Shown here: in pieces, positions 7,439 through 16,435 of the stretch
Position numbering within the stretch: the stretch's first letter is position 1
Layout: the number at the start of each line of letters is the position of its first letter
Assembly: GCA_038148895.1 (NCBI GenBank)
Contig: JBBVGQ010000001.1
Direction: 5' to 3' (one strand)
Length of the DNA stretch: 64,000 bases
DNA from: Tamlana sp038148895
Lineage (GTDB): Bacteria; Bacteroidota; Bacteroidia; Flavobacteriales; Flavobacteriaceae
Position numbers and translations under genes: made by a program
The notes under the pieces: generated by a model
What the model was told of the DNA's origin: nothing
The model's database searches: none
What the model saw: the letters and a program-made list of their open reading frames with translations, nothing else

Positions 7439-10006
7439 TTAATTATTATCGATATTCAAATACGCATCCAAATTTTTATGGATTTGAATGATTTGATAGT
7501 TTGTGGATGATACCACAAAATAGGGGGCTTTTATTTTCTTTTTGTCTTCTTTTTTCAATAATTGGTCAAATGTTTTGGCCACTTGCTCTGTTTTTAAACC
7601 ATGTACTAAAACCAGTTTTGTGTCAGGGTCGTAAACATCCATTGAAGACTTCAATCGGTAATACCTTATATTTTCCAGAACCTCATCTAAAGTTTCTTTG
7701 AAGGTCGCCAATTTTTCAGGTTCAACATTTTTAAACTTGAAAACTACTTTATAATTGCCTGGAATGCTATCTGTAGTGCGGTTAAAATCTTTATTAGCCA
7801 ATCTAGGTAAAATATTAGCTTCTATGTTTTGGGCTTGTTTGCCTTCTGGTGTGTTTGCGTAGGTGACAGCCAAATGATTGATGGCTTCTTTATAGGGTTC
7901 ATAACCATATAAACGACCGGTTGCAGTTGCCTTTAAGAGTTCAAACTTGGGAACAATGGGGTCGCCTTCAAAAGTGTTGATGTATTCTTTACTTTTTGAA
8001 ATAACCTCTTCATATTCCTGATTTTCGTGCTGGGCATATAAGGCTTCGTATAAACTCTGAGGACTGTTTTCGTCTTTCCCCGAAACCAAATCCGGATTGC
8101 TCAAAATCATGGCATACCTGGACTCTGGATAATCCGAAATAATTTTTTGCCTCGCAATGGCTGCTTCGCCATTTTCACCCAAAGCTTCATAAATTCTATA
8201 AAGATTATATTTTGAAGGAAGGACAAAGCGTTCTTCGGGATTGCTCTTCAGTAGATTTTGAAATTTATCTTTAGCCAATTCAAATTCCTTAAACTTTTCT
8301 TTATAAATCAACCCAAGTTGATAGTATGCGTAATTGCGCTCTTTTGAAATACTATCAATTTCCTTTTCTTCGGAAGGGATTTTGGAAATATAAAACTGTG
8401 GGTCGAAACGTTCCTCTTCTGAAGCAGCCGCCAAAACATCATTGGCGGAAGTAATATTGTCTATTCCGCCTGAACTTGCTTTACTGGACCACCTCCAATT
8501 ATCTTCCAAAGGCCTATCGCCCCAAATTTTAACAAACTCGTTTTTGCCGTAAGCAACCGTTGTTGGGTTATAAAAATAAAATGTATTGGCTTGGTTATTT
8601 CCTCCAGATGGGCCAAAACGTTGCCCTCCAATTTGGTTATTAACCGTAACCAAACCTGTATTTCGTTCGGAAGCTTCTTGTGCCTTCTTTTCTTCTTCGG
8701 CTTTGACTTTTAATTCTTCAATAAAAGTACTGAAATAAGCAGTTCTTTCAGCATCAGATAAATTAACCAAGGTCAGAATACTATCGTTTGATTTGGCTAT
8801 GGCTTCGTAGTAAATAACATCTTCCAGGTTATCGCGCTTGCGTTTTATAACGCGGTAAGGCTTGGAGTTAACCACCAAGCTACTCATTGTGCTATCGTAA
8901 TATTTTCCTGCCTTAGCATAGATGGATGCGTTAAAATTCATATCGCCCAAAGTTTCATAATTTTTGGCAACTAGAATTTTGTCCTTTGAATTGGTGCGTA
9001 AAGATTTATTGTAATATTTAACAGCTAATGAATCTGAACCGTTTTGTAAATGGTGGTATTCCGCAATTTGATGGTAGATTTTATCTAAAAACGGACGGTT
9101 CTCCCTGTTTTCTTCCAGTTCTGTCAGCAACTCAGTAACCTCAAGCTTGTTTCCGTTTTCAAAATCGAAATTTTTGATTTTTTCCAAATAAGCCGTAATC
9201 ATGTAAATTCTAGGTATTCTTCTGTTAAGTTCAATAACCTTATCGAACGCAATATTCGCACTATCCTTGTAGCCCAGGTAATTGTACAATTGACCCTGAA
9301 TAAATTGGTAGCGCCCACGTTCGTCATTACTTTTTGTAGCTTTGGCCGCGATTTTAAGTTGTGCAATGGCCGTATCAATTACTTTAACATTTAAATACGC
9401 TTGTGCCAAAATGGAGGTGGCGTCGGCTAAATCCTGACCTTCCAAATCTTCTTGCCTCAATAAGCGTTTTAAATTTTCAATGGCAAGCTCATTATTGTCT
9501 AACCGTATATTGGTTTTTTCACGCCAAACTTTAGCCTGATTAATCTTATCACTTGCCGGGTATTTGTAAAGTATGTAGTTGAAAGCCTCTAACGCAGGAA
9601 TAAATCGTTGGTCAAAATATCTGGCCTTGCCCAATAACAAATAAGCTTCATCCATTTGCGGATTCTTCTCTTTGCCATCAATATTCATACTGTGTTTTTG
9701 TATTGCTTTTGCAGCCTTTTCTTCAGCTCGAGAAAAATTTTCATTTTTGGATTGCCCCGGAAGTATAACATCTTCCATAATCTGCATACGCTCTATGGGC
9801 AAAACCTCCCAATAATTATCAAAGTAGGCAACGTTTAATGTTTGCCTGCCTTCCTCTAAAGCATTGTAACCATTAAACAGTGCGTTGAATTCTGCGGTAA
9901 CCGCATGGACATTACGGTTTATAAACTTATCCTTTTTTCGTGAACAGCCAATAGCCAAAAAAGAGAGGGCTATTACAAAAAATATGTGCTTACTAGGTAT
10001 TTTCAA
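7439..10006 (-). CDS. sprE: SprE/PorW-like TPR lipoprotein (gliding motility / type IX secretion)
   Basis: The 855-residue protein begins with a signal peptide and a lipobox (LAIGC, Cys21), then the segment FINRNVHAVTAEFNALFNGYNAL characteristic of SprE. The body is built of TPR-like helical repeats (for example AYLLLGKARYFDQRFIPALEAFNYILYKYP and later YYQLGLIYKEKFKEFELAKDKFQ). SprE/PorW is required for type IX secretion and gliding in flavobacteria. From recall, its place next to a bactofilin and atp genes matches other flavobacterial genomes. No other T9SS gene is in the window. Confidence 0.85.
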   Translation of the reverse strand: MKIPSKHIFFVIALSFLAIGCSRKKDKFINRNVHAVTAEFNALFNGYNALEEGRQTLNVAYFDNYWEVLPIERMQIMEDVILPGQSKNENFSRAEEKAAKAIQKHSMNIDGKEKNPQMDEAYLLLGKARYFDQRFIPALEAFNYILYKYPASDKINQAKVWREKTNIRLDNNELAIENLKRLLRQEDLEGQDLADATSILAQAYLNVKVIDTAIAQLKIAAKATKSNDERGRYQFIQGQLYNYLGYKDSANIAFDKVIELNRRIPRIYMITAYLEKIKNFDFENGNKLEVTELLTELEENRENRPFLDKIYHQIAEYHHLQNGSDSLAVKYYNKSLRTNSKDKILVAKNYETLGDMNFNASIYAKAGKYYDSTMSSLVVNSKPYRVIKRKRDNLEDVIYYEAIAKSNDSILTLVNLSDAERTAYFSTFIEELKVKAEEEKKAQEASERNTGLVTVNNQIGGQRFGPSGGNNQANTFYFYNPTTVAYGKNEFVKIWGDRPLEDNWRWSSKASSGGIDNITSANDVLAAASEEERFDPQFYISKIPSEEKEIDSISKERNYAYYQLGLIYKEKFKEFELAKDKFQNLLKSNPEERFVLPSKYNLYRIYEALGENGEAAIARQKIISDYPESRYAMILSNPDLVSGKDENSPQSLYEALYAQHENQEYEEVISKSKEYINTFEGDPIVPKFELLKATATGRLYGYEPYKEAINHLAVTYANTPEGKQAQNIEANILPRLANKDFNRTTDSIPGNYKVVFKFKNVEPEKLATFKETLDEVLENIRYYRLKSSMDVYDPDTKLVLVHGLKTEQVAKTFDQLLKKEDKKKIKAPYFVVSSTNYQIIQIHKNLDAYLNIDNN

Positions 10007-10123
10007 GGTCGAGTTTTTAGTGTAAATAATAACTATTAACTCAAGCTATTATTATACAGATGGGTAAAAATAAGCATCTTTTTGAATTTACCTATAAAAT
10101 GTAACGACTTTTGAATAAATGGA

Positions 10124-10819
10124 TTAGTTGGAAAAATGAGCCTCGAGTTCCTTGAGTGTAGCCTCATTGGTTGCCAAATCTTTTACAATTTCACCCTTTT
10201 CAAGAACCACAATGCGCTCGCAAACATCAGTAACATGCAGCAAATCATGACTTGAAACCAAAACTGTAACTCCTTGTTTTTGAGCCAAATCCTTGATGAT
10301 GGCTTTTAACCGAATTTGCGTTGTTGGGTCTAAATTAGCAAAGGGTTCGTCTAAAATAATGACATCTGGATTTCCAATTAGGGCGGCTACAATACCCGCC
10401 TTCTTTTGATTGCCCTTGCTTAAATCACGCAAGTACTTCTTTTGGTTTAATATTTCACCATGAAAAAAGTCTTCAAATTGTGCTAATAAAGTATCAACAT
10501 CTGCCTTGTTTTGGTTTCGCAATTCGCCAATAAAATAAAAATATTCTTCTGCTGTAAGGTAGCCAATCAAAAAACTTTCATCAATAAAAGCCGAGGTAAA
10601 AGGCTTCCAATCTTCGCTCGTATTTACTTGTACACCATTGTTTATTATATGCCCCGTTGTGGGTTGGATTAAATCTAAAAGCAAACTAAAATATGTGGTT
10701 TTACCGGCACCATTATTGCCAACCAAACCAAAACTTTGTCCTTTGGGAATTTCTAAGGCCTCAATGTTTAAAACTAAATTATTGTTATACTTTTTTGACA
10801 GGTTTGATGTTGTAATCAT
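10124..10819 (-). CDS. ABC transporter ATP-binding protein
   Basis: The 231-residue ATPase has Walker A GNNGAGKTT (about residues 35-43), a signature region LSKGNQKK with lysine and asparagine departures from LSGGQ, Walker B VIILDEPFANLD and the switch histidine in SSHDLLH. The family is the export/CcmA-type ATPases. The gene follows the DUF5687 permease gene by 25 bases, and the two should form one exporter. The substrate cannot be read from the sequence. Confidence 0.92.
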   Translation of the reverse strand: MITTSNLSKKYNNNLVLNIEALEIPKGQSFGLVGNNGAGKTTYFSLLLDLIQPTTGHIINNGVQVNTSEDWKPFTSAFIDESFLIGYLTAEEYFYFIGELRNQNKADVDTLLAQFEDFFHGEILNQKKYLRDLSKGNQKKAGIVAALIGNPDVIILDEPFANLDPTTQIRLKAIIKDLAQKQGVTVLVSSHDLLHVTDVCERIVVLEKGEIVKDLATNEATLKELEAHFSN

Positions 10820-10844
10820 AAATAAACTGATTAATTAAAATTGA

Positions 10845-12317
10845 CTAATTTTTTTCGGTAAAAGCAGCTACCGTTTTGTACTTCCCTTTTTGGTATAAAT
10901 TTTCAATTTGGCTTAAAAAGAAGTTCCTAAAAACAATACCCAAAACGCCACTCGATGCCAACACAATTAAACCCACCTCAAAGTTGAAAATCACATAAGG
11001 GACATAAAAAAGCAGCATGGGTAGAAAAATTTTAGGCAATGCAATGAGCATTTGCGTAGGGTTAAAACCATTGGTATTACTAAACGCTTTCGCCTTAACA
11101 TTCAATTCTACGGGAACTCTATTAAGCGCACCTCCAAATAAGGTGATAAAGGAATTTAGCCCAATGTTGAACAATGCTCCTGCGGCTATCATGCCAAATA
11201 TTCTCCAACCAAAATATAAATATGGCGTGCTCAAAATAAATGAAATGGCCACAGCTACAACCATCAGGTACCATTTAGATTCCAAATACTTCCTGTACGG
11301 AATGTTTTGGCTCATCAGTAATTTATAATACTCACTATCCCAAGACGGGACCAATTGCCCAAAAGTCATTAAAAACCCACCTGTTACGAACATAGATGCA
11401 AATGCTAAAACGGCAGGCATATCCTGATAAATTTTTTGGGTGTAAAAAATCACGCCATAAAATAAGAACAAAAACGATATCATTAAAACCTGTTTGGGTC
11501 TAGCGTTTCGCCAAATGAGCCGAACATCATTTTTAAGAAAAACCGCTATGCTTCCAAAACGATTCATCCAGGTCAAATCGGTGGTGTCTACCTTTTCTAC
11601 TTTTTTTGAAATTGCCCCGTCCAAATAAAAACCCTTTTTTATATCGTTAAAGTTTTTAAGGTAAAGTATGCCCAATAAAAGAGCAGGACCCAAAACAAGA
11701 TATGGGTGACTATAAAGCGCATTAAAGGCAATGCCTAATGGCTCAGAAATTTTAAAAATATTATAATACTCCAATCCAAAAAATATTGCCAAAAGACCCA
11801 AAATGATATAAAAAAAGACATTGTTTTTGTTGATTAAAAAATTTAGGAAGTTTACACTCAATGTCATTAAAATGATGCTAAAAAACCAGAAAAAAACATT
11901 TAAAAAAGGGTAACCATTTGCCAATAAAACAATGCAAAACGGCAGAAAAAGCAGTAGAGCCAAAAAATTAAAAAATGATAATGCCGTTTTACCAAGCAAA
12001 TAATGAATAATGGTATTACGCTTGATTGGTATGGTCATTAAAGGTTTAATATTCATTACTGGCAGTTGCTGCATGAAAAACCTAATGCCTAAATCGAATA
12101 AAACCCAATAGATTAGAAAATTATTTACCATTATAATGGGGTCGGTTTCAGGAAATAGTTTCTTAAAAATGAAAAACATGCCTACGCCAAAGAGAATAGC
12201 CGCTCCACCAAAATAAATGGCCGCAAAAAACAAAAGTATTTTAATGGCCAACCCTTTTTTGAAATAAGATGCCCTAGTAAATTTTTTCCATTCTAAACCT
12301 AAAAATTGCTTGACCAT
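10845..12317 (-). CDS. DUF5687-type ABC-2 permease
   Basis: The 490-residue protein has about ten to twelve hydrophobic segments and a conserved-looking start (FLGLEWKKFTRASYFKKGLA). It resembles the DUF5687 membrane proteins that pair with a neighbouring ATPase in Bacteroidetes. It lies between a DUF2059 gene (9 bases upstream) and its ATPase (25 bases downstream). No motif identifies the cargo. Confidence 0.8.
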   Translation of the reverse strand: MVKQFLGLEWKKFTRASYFKKGLAIKILLFFAAIYFGGAAILFGVGMFFIFKKLFPETDPIIMVNNFLIYWVLFDLGIRFFMQQLPVMNIKPLMTIPIKRNTIIHYLLGKTALSFFNFLALLLFLPFCIVLLANGYPFLNVFFWFFSIILMTLSVNFLNFLINKNNVFFYIILGLLAIFFGLEYYNIFKISEPLGIAFNALYSHPYLVLGPALLLGILYLKNFNDIKKGFYLDGAISKKVEKVDTTDLTWMNRFGSIAVFLKNDVRLIWRNARPKQVLMISFLFLFYGVIFYTQKIYQDMPAVLAFASMFVTGGFLMTFGQLVPSWDSEYYKLLMSQNIPYRKYLESKWYLMVVAVAISFILSTPYLYFGWRIFGMIAAGALFNIGLNSFITLFGGALNRVPVELNVKAKAFSNTNGFNPTQMLIALPKIFLPMLLFYVPYVIFNFEVGLIVLASSGVLGIVFRNFFLSQIENLYQKGKYKTVAAFTEKN

Positions 12318-12326
12318 AATTTGGAT

Positions 12327-12734
12327 TTATTGATACTTTTGGGCAATACCTTGAACTTCCATCCCCCAAGTTTGACCAAATGTTATCGCTTTTTGCGTTA
12401 AGCCCAATTGTTTAGAAGCTAATTTTTTCCCTAAATCCGATTCGTAAAAGGCGGTTAGTTGCTTAATTTCCTCTCGAGTAAACTCACCCATGTAAAGCTC
12501 TGCCATTTTTTCGTAAAGCCCTACCAATGTGCCCTTAGCTTCTTCAGTGTACGCTTCTTTATTGCCTTCTGTAACCATGGTGCCAATCTGCGCAATAGCA
12601 TTTTCAAAAGCGGCACCAGCACCTGTTAATTTTAAAAACTCTATGGTTTCATTTTTAAATTCTGAATTTTCTTGAGCTTCAATCTGTAGAATAAATGCAA
12701 CTGAAAGTAAACATATTAGTAATACTTTTTTCAT
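12327..12734 (-). CDS. DUF2059 exported protein
   Basis: The 135-residue protein has a signal peptide (about 1-20, cleavage near IEAQE) and a small helical domain with FTREEIKQLTAFYESDLGKKLASKQ, the hallmark of DUF2059. The family is periplasmic and of unknown function. It is the first gene of a three-gene minus-strand unit with the ABC exporter, and is divergent from the oxidoreductase gene at 12871. Confidence 0.85.
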   Translation of the reverse strand: MKKVLLICLLSVAFILQIEAQENSEFKNETIEFLKLTGAGAAFENAIAQIGTMVTEGNKEAYTEEAKGTLVGLYEKMAELYMGEFTREEIKQLTAFYESDLGKKLASKQLGLTQKAITFGQTWGMEVQGIAQKYQ

Positions 12735-12846
12735 TTTAAGAATTTTTGATGGTTAATGTTTGCTTTGTTTCTTCTGAATACAATTGTTAGTAAAGTTTTT
12801 AAACCAATTGTTACAACCAAATTTAAAATTTACAAACCAACTTCAC

Positions 12847-12854
12847 TATTTTTG
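12847..12854 (+). promoter_or_regulatory. -7 box for the 12871 oxidoreductase
   Basis: TATTTTTG matches TAnnTTTG exactly and ends 16 bases before the start codon. No convincing -33 TTG is seen at the usual spacing. Confidence 0.45.
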
Positions 12855-12870
12855 CTAAAAATAATTTCAC

Positions 12871-13932
12871 ATGTCATCATTTCATACGCTTTCCGTAAAG
12901 CATATTAACAGAGAAACCGATAAATCCATTAGTATTCTGTTTGAAGTTCCAGAAAATTTAAAAGAAACCTTTTCTTTTCAGGCTGGACAATACATTACCG
13001 TGAAGAAAACGATTAATGGCCATGAATTACGCAGAGATTACTCCTTGTGCAGTTCACCAAAGAGTGGTGATTTAAAGGTTGCTGTAAAGGAAGTGAAAGA
13101 TGGCACATTTTCGGCTTATGCCAATAACACCTTAAAAGTTGGTGACACCCTTGACGTTGCAGCGCCGAAAGGGCGATTTACATTCACCCCCAACGATTCC
13201 AAAACCAAAAACATTGCATTATTTGCTGCCGGTAGCGGCATTACCCCCATTTTAAGCATTATTAAATGTGCTTTAGAGGAAGAGGTTTACAGTAAAGTCA
13301 TTTTGGTATATGGCAACAAAACCACAGAAGAAACCATGTTTTTAAACGAGCTCTTGCAACTTCAGCATGATTACAATGAACGTTTTTCCATTCAGTTTGT
13401 GTTTAGCCAGCGGGATGAAGATGACGATTCCATTTTTGGAAGGATTGAAAAGAGTACGGTTAATTATGTAATGAAAAATAAGCACAAACATATTGAAGTT
13501 GATGCTTATTATCTATGTGGCCCGGAAGCCATGATCCATACCGTAAAAGATGTTTTAACTAGCCATGATGTTGATGAGGGCAGAATTCATTTTGAATTAT
13601 TTAAAGCCGCAAAATCTGCAGAAGTAGAAGAAGAGGAAACCGTTGAAGATGGAAAAACAAAAATTACCATTACGGTTGATGACGAGACCACAACTTTTGA
13701 AATGTCCCAAAAACAAACCATACTTGAAGCAGCATTAGATGAAGATTTAGATGCGCCTTATTCATGTCAAGGTGGTATTTGCAGTAGTTGCTTAGCTAGA
13801 ATTACTGAGGGCGAGGCCAAAATGAGGCAAAACAACATTTTAACTGAAAGTGAAGTGGCCGAAGGATTAATTCTAACTTGTCAGGCACATCCAACCACAG
13901 CAAGTATTTCGGTGGATTATGATGATGTGTAA
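12871..13932 (+). CDS. PaaE-like FAD/NAD(P)H and 2Fe-2S ferredoxin oxidoreductase
   Basis: The 353-residue protein has three domains in order: an FAD-binding barrel with RRDYSLCSSP (about 51-60), an NAD(P)-binding domain with AAGSGITPILSII (about 117-129) and YYLCGPEAMI, and a C-terminal plant-type ferredoxin with Cys299, Cys304, Cys307 and Cys337. The layout is that of PaaE/phenol-hydroxylase reductases, which pass electrons from NAD(P)H to an oxygenase. No phenylacetate pathway genes are nearby, so the electron acceptor is unknown. It is transcribed alone and ends at a strong hairpin terminator. Confidence 0.9.
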   Translation: MSSFHTLSVKHINRETDKSISILFEVPENLKETFSFQAGQYITVKKTINGHELRRDYSLCSSPKSGDLKVAVKEVKDGTFSAYANNTLKVGDTLDVAAPKGRFTFTPNDSKTKNIALFAAGSGITPILSIIKCALEEEVYSKVILVYGNKTTEETMFLNELLQLQHDYNERFSIQFVFSQRDEDDDSIFGRIEKSTVNYVMKNKHKHIEVDAYYLCGPEAMIHTVKDVLTSHDVDEGRIHFELFKAAKSAEVEEEETVEDGKTKITITVDDETTTFEMSQKQTILEAALDEDLDAPYSCQGGICSSCLARITEGEAKMRQNNILTESEVAEGLILTCQAHPTTASISVDYDDV

Positions 13933-13945
13933 ACATTACTCTATT

Positions 13946-14037
13946 TGTCATTCCCGCGTAGGCGGGAATCTTTTTAATTATAACCTGTAAAATATTCGTG
14001 AAGCTTAATATGGATTCCTGCCTTCGCAGGAATGACA
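13946..14037. repeat. Short inverted-repeat element (copy 2), doubling as terminator
   Basis: The 92-base element has inverted ends TGTCATTCC / GGAATGACA, as in the copy at 2060-2135. The left hairpin is ATTCCCGC-GTAG-GCGGGAAT and the right hairpin is ATTCCTGC-CTTC-GCAGGAAT. The left arm has the form ATTCCC-N8-GGGAAT, the same layout as the Neisseria dRS3 repeat. Translated, it gives a spurious IPAYAGMT-type peptide. Confidence 0.8.
13950..13976 (+). terminator. Terminator of the 12871 oxidoreductase gene
   Basis: An 8-bp perfect GC-rich stem ATTCCCGC/GCGGGAAT with a GTAG loop is followed by CTTTTTAA, 17 bases after the stop codon. It is the left arm of the repeat element. Confidence 0.7.
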
Positions 14038-14041
14038 GCAT

Positions 14042-15061
14042 TTAAATTATCGACTTAATTTTAGCAATTATAGTTTCAGGAGATACACTGCCCGCCGCTT
14101 CTTTGTAATGTTCTGGATATTTATTGCCGTAAACCGAGGTCGGTATTTTTGGGAATTGATTTCTATCTGCCAACAAAGCATAATCTTCAGGTTGATTGAA
14201 TGGTGCAAATCCTGCGTATGGATGTGTAACCCCCCAAATGGTAATTGTTTTTACCCCTAACATTGCGGCAATATGGGCATTTCCAGAATCCATGGAAACC
14301 ATCAAATCCAAATTTGAAATAATATCCATTTCTTCCTCTAAAGTCAGTTTCCCAGCAAGACTAATAACGTTTTTATATGCCTTCTGTAAATCGTTTAAAA
14401 TCGCTTCTTCCTTTTCTCCGCCTCCAAATAAGATGACTTTGTAATTCTTTGAAATCTCTTCAATGACAATTTTAATGAGTTCCAAAGGATACATTTTACC
14501 TTCGTGAGCTGCAAAAGGAGCTATTCCTATAAGTTTCTCGGCTTTGTCGCCAATTAATTCTTGGAGATTTTCACTTAAAATAGCTTTGTCAGGAAATGAC
14601 GGATTTGATAAATCTACCACATATCCCAAGGCACTAAAAACATCGGCATAGCGTTGGTGTGTTGTTCTTAAAGGCTTAAATATTTTTCCAGAAGTTAATT
14701 CCCGCTTTTCTTTTCTGCCCTTATCAATAGAAATAAACCGTTTACACCTCAAGAATTTTTTTAGAATTTTGGTTCTTAAAACATTGTGCAAATCGGCAAC
14801 AACATAAAACTTGCTTTTATTGAGTGCTCTAGCCAATTTGTAGAGTCCGAAAACACCTTTGTGCTTTGTGTCTACCTCAGCAATAGCGACGTTTACATTT
14901 GGAATATCCCTAAAAAAAGGCGCGAAAAAAGCCCGAGTTAAAACTGTTATGTTTAAATCGGGATGTTGCTTTGTAAGTGCATGTAGAACAGGAACCGTCA
15001 TAGCCACATCGCCCATAGCTGACAGGCGAATAACTAAAATATGCTTTTTAGATTCTGGCAT
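14042..15061 (-). CDS. Glycosyltransferase family 9 (heptosyltransferase-like)
   Basis: The 339-residue protein has the GT9 start (HILVIRLSAMGDVAMTVPVLHAL), the acceptor-side segment IGIAPFAAHEGKMYP and the sugar-nucleotide motif VSMDSGNAHIAAMLGVKTITIWG. GT9 enzymes add heptose or related sugars to the LPS core at the cytoplasmic face. It follows the DUF4254 gene by 39 bases, and that gap holds a degenerate hairpin of the repeat family. The exact sugar is not determinable here. Confidence 0.9.
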   Translation of the reverse strand: MPESKKHILVIRLSAMGDVAMTVPVLHALTKQHPDLNITVLTRAFFAPFFRDIPNVNVAIAEVDTKHKGVFGLYKLARALNKSKFYVVADLHNVLRTKILKKFLRCKRFISIDKGRKEKRELTSGKIFKPLRTTHQRYADVFSALGYVVDLSNPSFPDKAILSENLQELIGDKAEKLIGIAPFAAHEGKMYPLELIKIVIEEISKNYKVILFGGGEKEEAILNDLQKAYKNVISLAGKLTLEEEMDIISNLDLMVSMDSGNAHIAAMLGVKTITIWGVTHPYAGFAPFNQPEDYALLADRNQFPKIPTSVYGNKYPEHYKEAAGSVSPETIIAKIKSII

Positions 15062-15079
15062 CTAAATTTTTGAGATGAG

Positions 15080-15099
15080 ATTCCTGTTCTCACAGGGAT
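15080..15099. repeat. Degenerate half of the short repeat element
   Basis: The hairpin ATTCCTG..CAGGGAT lies in the gap between DUF4254 and GT9 genes. Its first 8 bases, counted from 15079 (GATTCCTG), match the right arm of the elements at 2060 and 13946. It reads as a decayed relic. Confidence 0.35.
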
Positions 15100-15100
15100 T

Positions 15101-15706
15101 TTATTTTTGTGAGCGAAGAACAGGGTTTAGCTCATCGTCATTGTACATTTTCATTTGTTTATAAACTTTCATGTACTTGTCTCCGTTTTCAATATCCTTC
15201 AAAAGCGTGTCAATGGCAGTAGATAAATCAACACGTTGCTCCAGCAAAACATCTAATTTCTTTTGGCATGCTGCCTTGTGGGATTCAGAAGCATCTTTAC
15301 GCATTGCCTCTTCATTCATGTGATAAATTTTTAGCGCCAAAATAGATAGCCTGTCAATTCCCCAAGCTGGGCTTTCGGTATTGATTGTGGCGTTCTTTTT
15401 AGGTGTTACATGTTTATATTTTTCAAGAAAATAGCTGTCAATGTATTCTACCATATCCGTTCTGTCTTGATTTGAAGCATCAATCTGGCGTTTAAGTTTT
15501 AACGCTGCAACAGGATCTATTTGTGGGTCGCGAATAATATCTTCGTAATGCCATTGTACGGTATCAATCCAACATTTTCTATATAATAAATGTTCTATTA
15601 AATCACTTTCTGGGTAAGCATTCTCAAAAGGTTGGTCAACCGAATTGACAATGTGGTATTTTTCTATAACGTCTTGAAATATTTTGTTTGCTTTTGTGGT
15701 AAACAT
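15101..15706 (-). CDS. DUF4254 protein
   Basis: The 201-residue soluble, mostly helical protein has a conserved-looking LLYRKCWIDTVQWHYEDIIRDPQIDP and WGIDRLSILALKIYHM. I recall it as DUF4254, whose gene is often next to a GT9 heptosyltransferase in Bacteroidetes, as here. An LPS-core role is inferred from context only; no catalytic motif is evident. A TATATTTA (15734-15727), one base off the -7 consensus, lies upstream. Confidence 0.8.
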   Translation of the reverse strand: MFTTKANKIFQDVIEKYHIVNSVDQPFENAYPESDLIEHLLYRKCWIDTVQWHYEDIIRDPQIDPVAALKLKRQIDASNQDRTDMVEYIDSYFLEKYKHVTPKKNATINTESPAWGIDRLSILALKIYHMNEEAMRKDASESHKAACQKKLDVLLEQRVDLSTAIDTLLKDIENGDKYMKVYKQMKMYNDDELNPVLRSQK

Positions 15707-15747
15707 GCTAATAAAATTTAAAGGTGTAAATATACTTCATATTTAGT

Positions 15748-15755
15748 TAACTTTA
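15748..15755 (+). promoter_or_regulatory. Possible -7 box for upp
   Basis: TAACTTTA differs from TAnnTTTG only in the last base and ends 20 bases before the upp start, in the 69-base divergent region shared with the DUF4254 gene. Confidence 0.3.
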
Positions 15756-15775
15756 CTATTGTAAAAATTGGCGCT

Positions 15776-16435
15776 ATGCACATTCATAACCTTTCACTCC
15801 AAAACTCAATATTGAACACCTTTGTTTCTGAAATTAGAAATATTGAAGTACAAAAAGACCGAATGCGATTTAGAAGAAATATTGAACGTATTGGTGAGGT
15901 GTTGGGCTATGAAATGAGTAAAACATTGAGCTATAAATCTTCTGATGTTGAAACTCCGTTGGGACAAGCCCCTGCTAACTTGGCAGAAAATGATATTGTT
16001 TTATGTTCCATTTTAAGAGCTGGAATACCTTTACATAATGGTTTACTCAATTATTTTGATACTGCCGACAACGCTTTTATTTCTGCTTACAGACACCACG
16101 AACACAACCCCGAAAGAATTGAAATTATTGTTGAATATTTGGCTTGCCCAAGTTTAGAGGGCAAAACACTTGTGTTGGCAGACCCTATGCTGGCCACTGG
16201 GCATTCAATGTTAAGTACTTTTGAAGCCCTAAAGCCTTATGGCACTCCCAAGGAAATTCATTTAGTAAGTGTTATTGGTGCTCAAGACGGCGTTGATTTT
16301 GTTAAAAATAATTTCTCTGAAAACGTACATTTATGGATAGCTGCTATTGATGAAACTTTGAATAGCAATAGTTATATAGTTCCCGGTCTTGGTGATGCCG
16401 GTGATTTAGCTTTTGGTGAAAAACTACAACAATAA
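15776..16435 (+). CDS. upp: Uracil phosphoribosyltransferase
   Basis: The 219-residue enzyme salvages uracil with PRPP to make UMP. The PRPP loop is visible as VLADPMLATGHSM (about 139-152), and SILRAGIPLHNGLL and PGLGDAGDLAFG near the C-terminus are the family's uracil-binding parts. Its stop overlaps the stop of the convergent DUF6427 gene by 12 bases, leaving no room for a hairpin terminator. Confidence 0.95.
   Translation: MHIHNLSLQNSILNTFVSEIRNIEVQKDRMRFRRNIERIGEVLGYEMSKTLSYKSSDVETPLGQAPANLAENDIVLCSILRAGIPLHNGLLNYFDTADNAFISAYRHHEHNPERIEIIVEYLACPSLEGKTLVLADPMLATGHSMLSTFEALKPYGTPKEIHLVSVIGAQDGVDFVKNNFSENVHLWIAAIDETLNSNSYIVPGLGDAGDLAFGEKLQQ

Noticed and set aside
13802..14041. Open frame of 79 codons on the minus strand
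   Set aside because: Its peptide contains the FLRRQES / IPAYAGMT words produced by translating the inverted-repeat element, and the rest is antisense to the ferredoxin domain of the 12871 gene.
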